Assembly (NCBI RefSeq): GCF_019091135.1
Contig: NZ_JAGXJW010000004.1
Coordinates: forward strand, 1-64,000
Length of the DNA: 64,000 bases
Reading direction: 5' to 3'
Source: Cohnella sp. GbtcB17
GTDB taxonomy: Bacteria; Bacillota; Bacilli; Paenibacillales; Paenibacillaceae
Positions 60,565-64,000 of this stretch are shown piece by piece. Each line of letters opens with the position of its first letter. Position 1 is the first letter of the stretch. Position numbers and translations under genes: made by a program. The notes under the pieces are model-generated. The model saw only the letters and a list, made by a program, of their open reading frames with translations. It was not told where the DNA came from and did no database searches.

Positions 60565-62205
60565 ATGAGCATTCAAGTACCCTATGACAGGCGATTGTCG
60601 GCCTGCGGCGTCAAACATCTCGCCTTGTATCAGGCTATTCGCGACAGCATCGTCGCAGGCAAGCTCCCGCCCGGCGCCAAGCTGCCCTCGACGCGGACAT
60701 TGGCCGACGCTTACGGCTTGTCCCGAGGCAGCGTCAGCATCGCATACGAGATGCTCGCCGCGGAAGGCTACGTACGCGCATCGGTCGGACGAGGCACTTA
60801 TGTCGCAGGAGCGGAAGCGCGATTCTTAGATTCCCGCCAGAGGCAGAGCAGCAGCGGTGAAGGAGCGGAGCTGTCCTCGAACGCTGAAGCGCTTGGCGGG
60901 GACAATGGGCTGCCTGCGACTCGCTTCCCGACCTCGCCGGCGGCATTGGGACTGTCGGGATGGGGTTTGAGACTGATTGGCGAGGCACGCCTGGGCGAGT
61001 CTGCATGTGATAAAACGCAAGGTGAACGACCACCGCTTCAACAATCGATCTCCTTCAAACCGCGCGGCATGGGCGAGCAGTGGTTCCCATGGATGTCCTG
61101 GAAAGCCGCGGTATCGGCGGAATGGAGGCGGCGCGGTCCCGCTCCGGCGGAGGACGGTACAGCCGCGGCGGGCAGCGAGGAGCTGCGTCGGGCGATCGCG
61201 GGAAGGCTGCGACGCGAACGCGGCATCCTATGCGAGGCGGAAGACATCGTCGTGACGGGCGGCTCGATGCAAGCGATCGCGCTGCTGGCGCAGCTGCTGC
61301 TTGAGCCGGGCAAGTCGGCCGTCTCGGAGGATCCCTGCTACAGCGGCATACAACGGGCGATTCGGGCGAGCGGCGCAGCGTTGATTCCGGCGCCGGTCGA
61401 CCGCCAAGGCATCGTGCCGGACGATTGGCCGGCCGAGCTGCTGTTCGTTACGCCCACCCGTCAGTTCCCCACCGGCGCCGTGCTCACCTACGAACGTCGG
61501 ATGGCGTTGCTGGATTGGGCTGTCAAACGGAGCGCTTGGATCGTCGAAGACGACTACGACAGCGAATTCCGTTGGTCGGGAAGACCGCTCGAGCCGCTCA
61601 AGGCGCTCGATCGCCAGGAGCGGGTCGTATACGTCGGCTCGTTTTCGCGAGCGATGCGTCAGGAAGTGCGGATCGGTTACGCGGTGCTGCCGTCCGCGCT
61701 TCGCGAACCGTTTTTGCTGGCCAAACAGCTTTACGATCCCTATCCCGCAGGCTTGACCGAACAGCGCGCTTTGGCGGACTGGATGAACCAGGGGGAATAC
61801 GACCGCCATTTAAGACGCAGCCGCCGCATCTTTAATCGGCTGCAGGGGCTGCTCCGGGAGGAGCTGTCGAAGCTCGAGCCTCTGTTCGACGTACATCCTG
61901 CGGACGCCGGATTGCTGTTGTTCGCGACTTGGAAGGATTCGCCGGAACGTTACGACCAATTCGCTTCGGCATGCAGGGAAGCGGGTGTAAGCTGGGGCGA
62001 CGGCTCGATTTACGTTGCCGAGCGGCGGCCGGATGAGCGTACCGCCTTATTCGGTTTTGCGCACCTGGACGAAGAAGGCATTGCCGCGGGAATGCACCGG
62101 ATTCGCGAGACGGCCGTACGGCTGGGGCGCTTGAACGCACGTGCGGAAGTCGCGAACGCAGCGCAAAAGTACGCAGCAAGAAATGGAGGAGCGGAAGATG
62201 CTTGA
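60565..62205 (+). CDS. MocR-family regulator lacking the PLP lysine
   Basis: A 546-residue fusion. ATG 60565 is chosen from the match to the family start (MSIQVPYDR); an upstream extension to 59950 runs antisense through the PNPOx gene and is not credible. The GntR winged helix covers residues 1-80 (LPSTRTLADAYGLSRGSVSIAYEML). The aminotransferase-like domain starts near 180, with VTGGSMQAI, FPTGAVLTYERR and EDDYDSEFRW. In the Schiff-base motif the family reads SFSK or TFSK; here it is GSFSRAM with Arg362. Covalent PLP binding should be lost. It overlaps the next gene by eight bases. Confidence 0.88.
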   Translation: MSIQVPYDRRLSACGVKHLALYQAIRDSIVAGKLPPGAKLPSTRTLADAYGLSRGSVSIAYEMLAAEGYVRASVGRGTYVAGAEARFLDSRQRQSSSGEGAELSSNAEALGGDNGLPATRFPTSPAALGLSGWGLRLIGEARLGESACDKTQGERPPLQQSISFKPRGMGEQWFPWMSWKAAVSAEWRRRGPAPAEDGTAAAGSEELRRAIAGRLRRERGILCEAEDIVVTGGSMQAIALLAQLLLEPGKSAVSEDPCYSGIQRAIRASGAALIPAPVDRQGIVPDDWPAELLFVTPTRQFPTGAVLTYERRMALLDWAVKRSAWIVEDDYDSEFRWSGRPLEPLKALDRQERVVYVGSFSRAMRQEVRIGYAVLPSALREPFLLAKQLYDPYPAGLTEQRALADWMNQGEYDRHLRRSRRIFNRLQGLLREELSKLEPLFDVHPADAGLLLFATWKDSPERYDQFASACREAGVSWGDGSIYVAERRPDERTALFGFAHLDEEGIAAGMHRIRETAVRLGRLNARAEVANAAQKYAARNGGAEDA

Positions 62206-62983
62206 TGCATCGCCGGATGCCTACGAGCTCAAGCTGTACCTCGCCAAGATCGTATGCGAGCCCGGCTGGAAGTGGCAAAAGCGAGAAAAACCGCTCGCGA
62301 ACTACGACTTGTTTTACGTATGGAGCGGAGAGGGCGAGGTCGTCCTGAATGGCCGGGCTTACCCCGTAGAAAAAGGCAGTTGCTTCCTTTTCAGGCCGGG
62401 AGACCATACGAGCGCGACGCACAATCCGCAGAAGCCGCTCGTATTAACCTACATTCACTTCGACGTGAACGTGCCGGTGAAGCTCGTGCCGGAGCCTTAC
62501 CGGATTTTGCGGGATACATTCGAATTCGAGCATCTGCTGGCGCGGTATGTTCGGCTCTTCCTCGTCAAGACATTCGCGGCGGAGGAAGAAGCGAGGCTCG
62601 TGCTCAAGCAGCTCATCATTCATCTGTTGCGAAACGACCTGGAGGAGCCCGTCGAGCGCAAGGCTAGCAATCAGCTGACAGAGAGCATCCACGAGATCGC
62701 CAACTATATCCGGCAGCATCCGGGGGAGTCCCACAGGGTGGACGATCTGGCTGCGCGAGCTGGTTTGTCGCCCCGATATTTTTCAGTCAAGTTCAAAGAG
62801 CTGATCGGATCCTCGGTGCAAACATACATGATACGCACCAGGATCGAGCGGGCGCAGCATCTGCTGCTGCACGCGGGCATGAACGTGACCGAAGTCGCCG
62901 ACGCGCTCGGTTACCGTGACATCTTCTTTTTCAGCCGTCAGTTCAAACAATATACAGGCAAGAGCCCATCGGAGATCCGATAG
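62198..62983 (+). CDS. AraC-family transcriptional regulator
   Basis: A 261-residue protein; ATG 62198 after GGAGGAG, overlapping the MocR gene by eight bases. N-terminal cupin sensor (YVWSGEGEVVLNGRAYPVEKG, FLFRPGDHTSATH). C-terminal AraC helix-turn-helix pair from about residue 160 (VDDLAARAGLSPRYFSVKFKEL, VTEVADALGYRDIFFFSRQFK). Co-expression with MocR is likely; the target is unknown. Confidence 0.88.
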   Translation: MLDASPDAYELKLYLAKIVCEPGWKWQKREKPLANYDLFYVWSGEGEVVLNGRAYPVEKGSCFLFRPGDHTSATHNPQKPLVLTYIHFDVNVPVKLVPEPYRILRDTFEFEHLLARYVRLFLVKTFAAEEEARLVLKQLIIHLLRNDLEEPVERKASNQLTESIHEIANYIRQHPGESHRVDDLAARAGLSPRYFSVKFKELIGSSVQTYMIRTRIERAQHLLLHAGMNVTEVADALGYRDIFFFSRQFKQYTGKSPSEIR

Positions 62984-62998
62984 GGCTCCTTTTTTTGG
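62962..62998 (+). terminator. Terminator after MocR-AraC
   Basis: GAGCCCATCGGA pairs with TCCGATAGGGCTC, followed by CTTTTTTT. The stem begins inside the last AraC codons. Confidence 0.85.
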
Positions 62999-63038
62999 AA
63001 ACGGCTGCGGCGATTTTGATCAGTGGACCTATTTTCGC

Positions 63039-63243
63039 CATGGCAACGGTATCCCCTTCGCACAGGGGGAGCTTCGTCTAATAGCCATGGCAACGGTATC
63101 CCCTTCGCACAGGGGGAGCTTCGCCATGGCAACGGTATCCCCTTCGCACAGGAATCTTCGTCTCATTGCCATTGTAACGGTATCCCCTTCGCGCAGGGAG
63201 TCCTGGCAATTCGTCATTGCGACGATATCCCCCTCAAGCAGGG
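63039..63243 (+). repeat. Hairpin repeat cluster B, five units
   Basis: Five units begin near 63039, 63084, 63123, 63168 and 63213, 39-45 bases apart, all in one orientation. Each has CCATGGCAACGGTATCCCCT, then TCGCAC and AGGGGGA, or a decayed form. The shared core TATCCCCTTCGNNCAGGG is the same as in cluster A, 28 kb away, while the flanks differ (ATGGCAACG against TTTAAACG). A further decayed copy (TATCCCGCTCGTACAGGGAG) is at 63409-63429. No gene is seen in 62999-63503. Confidence 0.9.
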
Positions 63244-63439
63244 CGTATGCAGAGGACAGCTAAATAGATAATAGCAGGATAATTCTGGGACAAAAAGTTT
63301 CCCGGGCTCATAGGAGACTCATCGGCACTTACATAAGGCACTGAGATAGACGATGGATTACGCTTATTTCCGTGGGTTTGAAGAGCAGAGATGCGCCTTT
63401 TTTACTTGCTATCCCGCTCGTACAGGGAGATATTTGTCC

Positions 63440-63482
63440 TTGCTTTAAATGGGATAAATAGGTACAATGAGAACAGAAGTTC
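63440..63482 (+). promoter_or_regulatory. Promoter and LexA-like dyad before the transposase-like gene
   Basis: TTGCTT (63440-63445) and TACAAT (63463-63468) are 17 bases apart. AGAACAGAAGTTCT (arms AGAAC/GTTCT, four-base spacer) lies at 63470-63483 over the predicted start. The spacing GAAC-N4-GTTC is that of Gram-positive LexA boxes, though the central bases depart from consensus. Confidence 0.5.
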
Positions 63483-63503
63483 TTATTTTTGGAGGGGATG
63501 TCA

Positions 63504-64000
63504 TGAGTGCTTCGAACCGGATGTACGAACAGGCGCCGACTTTTTGCGAAGAAGATTGTGAGATCGCCCTTTTTCGTGCGAAGTGGCCTGACGGCTTTCG
63601 TTGTCCGCGATGCGGGGGACCCGACTTTTATCGAATCGGTTCCCGCGGTCGGCGGCTGTTCGAGTGCCGCTCGTGCGCTCGCCAGACTTCGCTCACGGCC
63701 GGTACGATTCTAGAGGGCACCCGTACGCCGCTTGTGAAGTGGTTTCACGCGCTGCACCTGATGCAGACCGGCATAACGGCCAAGCTGTTGGCAGAGCTTA
63801 TTCAGGTGACGTACAAGACGGCCTGGCTTATCAATCACAAGCTTCGCTATGCGATCCAGGTGCACGACGAGGGCCAGCCGCTCGTCGGCGATTTGCAGTT
63901 GTTAGGGGACTTCTATGCGCGCCCGGCGACGAACCGTCCCTCGGACCCGTTGACGTTCCGGGAGGAGCCCGCCGTAGCCGGTGCGTCGATCGATCCGGAG
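63504..64000 (+). CDS. IS1595-like transposase-family protein, N-terminal part
   Basis: Starts at ATG 63504, six bases after GGAGGGG, and runs off the window, with 165 codons visible. Residues 15-62 form the IS1595-type zinc ribbon (ALFRAKWPDGFRCPRCGG, FECRSCARQTSLTAGTI). The linker motif TPLVKWFHALHLM and a helix-turn-helix (VTYKTAWLINHKLR) follow. Where IS1595 transposases have the first catalytic Asp (EVEVDETY), this protein reads VGDLQLLGDFYARP. It may be an inactive or domesticated copy. No terminal inverted repeat can be judged. Confidence 0.75.

Noticed and set aside
62916-63271. Two overlapping frames with repeated peptides such as MATVSPSHR across repeat cluster B
   Set aside because: The peptide repetition is a by-product of the DNA repeats; the frames lack start sites and overlap the AraC gene end.

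Overview
The window looks like a chromosome segment from a high-GC member of the Firmicutes, most likely Paenibacillaceae (Paenibacillus/Cohnella-like). The reasons are strong AGGAGG ribosome binding sites, frequent TTG/GTG starts, LplB/YtcP-type sugar permeases, YezD, EcsAB, PadR, HxlR and AraC regulators, a ydaO-type riboswitch and Gram-positive sdhCAB. The placement rests on gene content only. No rRNA, tRNA or CRISPR array was seen.

1-2.6 kb: the end of cysW, yezD, a DUF1861 carbohydrate-locus protein and a divergent AraC regulator. 2.6-14.1 kb: a glycan-use locus. A GntR/LacI hybrid regulator faces an operon of two ABC permeases, a lipoprotein sugar binder, a divergent GH38-like protein, a canonical GH38 alpha-mannosidase and an SGNH esterase. 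Three copies of a 15-bp operator-like repeat precede the operon. 14.1-20.2 kb: a 49-residue membrane peptide, uvrC with an Ala-rich insertion, a Fur-controlled siderophore-binding lipoprotein, an unknown membrane protein and a CPBP protease. 20.4-24.1 kb: a c-di-AMP (ydaO/yuaA) riboswitch with terminator in front of two tandem TrkH-type potassium channels and a TrkA gate. 24.2-30.3 kb: a polysaccharide deacetylase, a LysM-3D protein, a LysR regulator and divergent sdhCAB. 30.6-34.8 kb: odhAB, so two consecutive TCA-cycle complexes are adjacent.

34.8-35.5 kb: nine copies of a hairpin-forming repeat, four in one orientation and five in the other. Five relatives stand at 63.0-63.25 kb. 35.6-36.6 kb: a VanY-type carboxypeptidase.

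36.7-42.4 kb is the most unusual part. A LexA-like box overlaps a promoter for overlapping genes: a sigma-region-4-only protein, a sigma-region-2-like partner (SigO/RsoA-like), a thioredoxin-like protein, an ABC exporter, a second thioredoxin-like protein, a 67-residue peptide with eight cysteines, a hairpin, a MauE-like membrane protein and two further membrane proteins. I interpret it as a DNA-damage-responsive system that makes and exports a cysteine-rich peptide under its own two-part sigma factor.

42.4-64 kb: regulators with their transporters (HxlR, EamA, PadR/MFS), HisJ-like phosphatase, CysL-like LysR, UMF1-like MFS, zinc-phospholipase-like protein, CheX, an SDR, a DEAD-box helicase with long disordered tails, EcsAB, a GGDEF protein, an aminotransferase, a PNPOx-like protein facing a MocR regulator that lacks the PLP lysine, an AraC regulator, the second repeat cluster and the start of an IS1595-like transposase gene cut by the window end.
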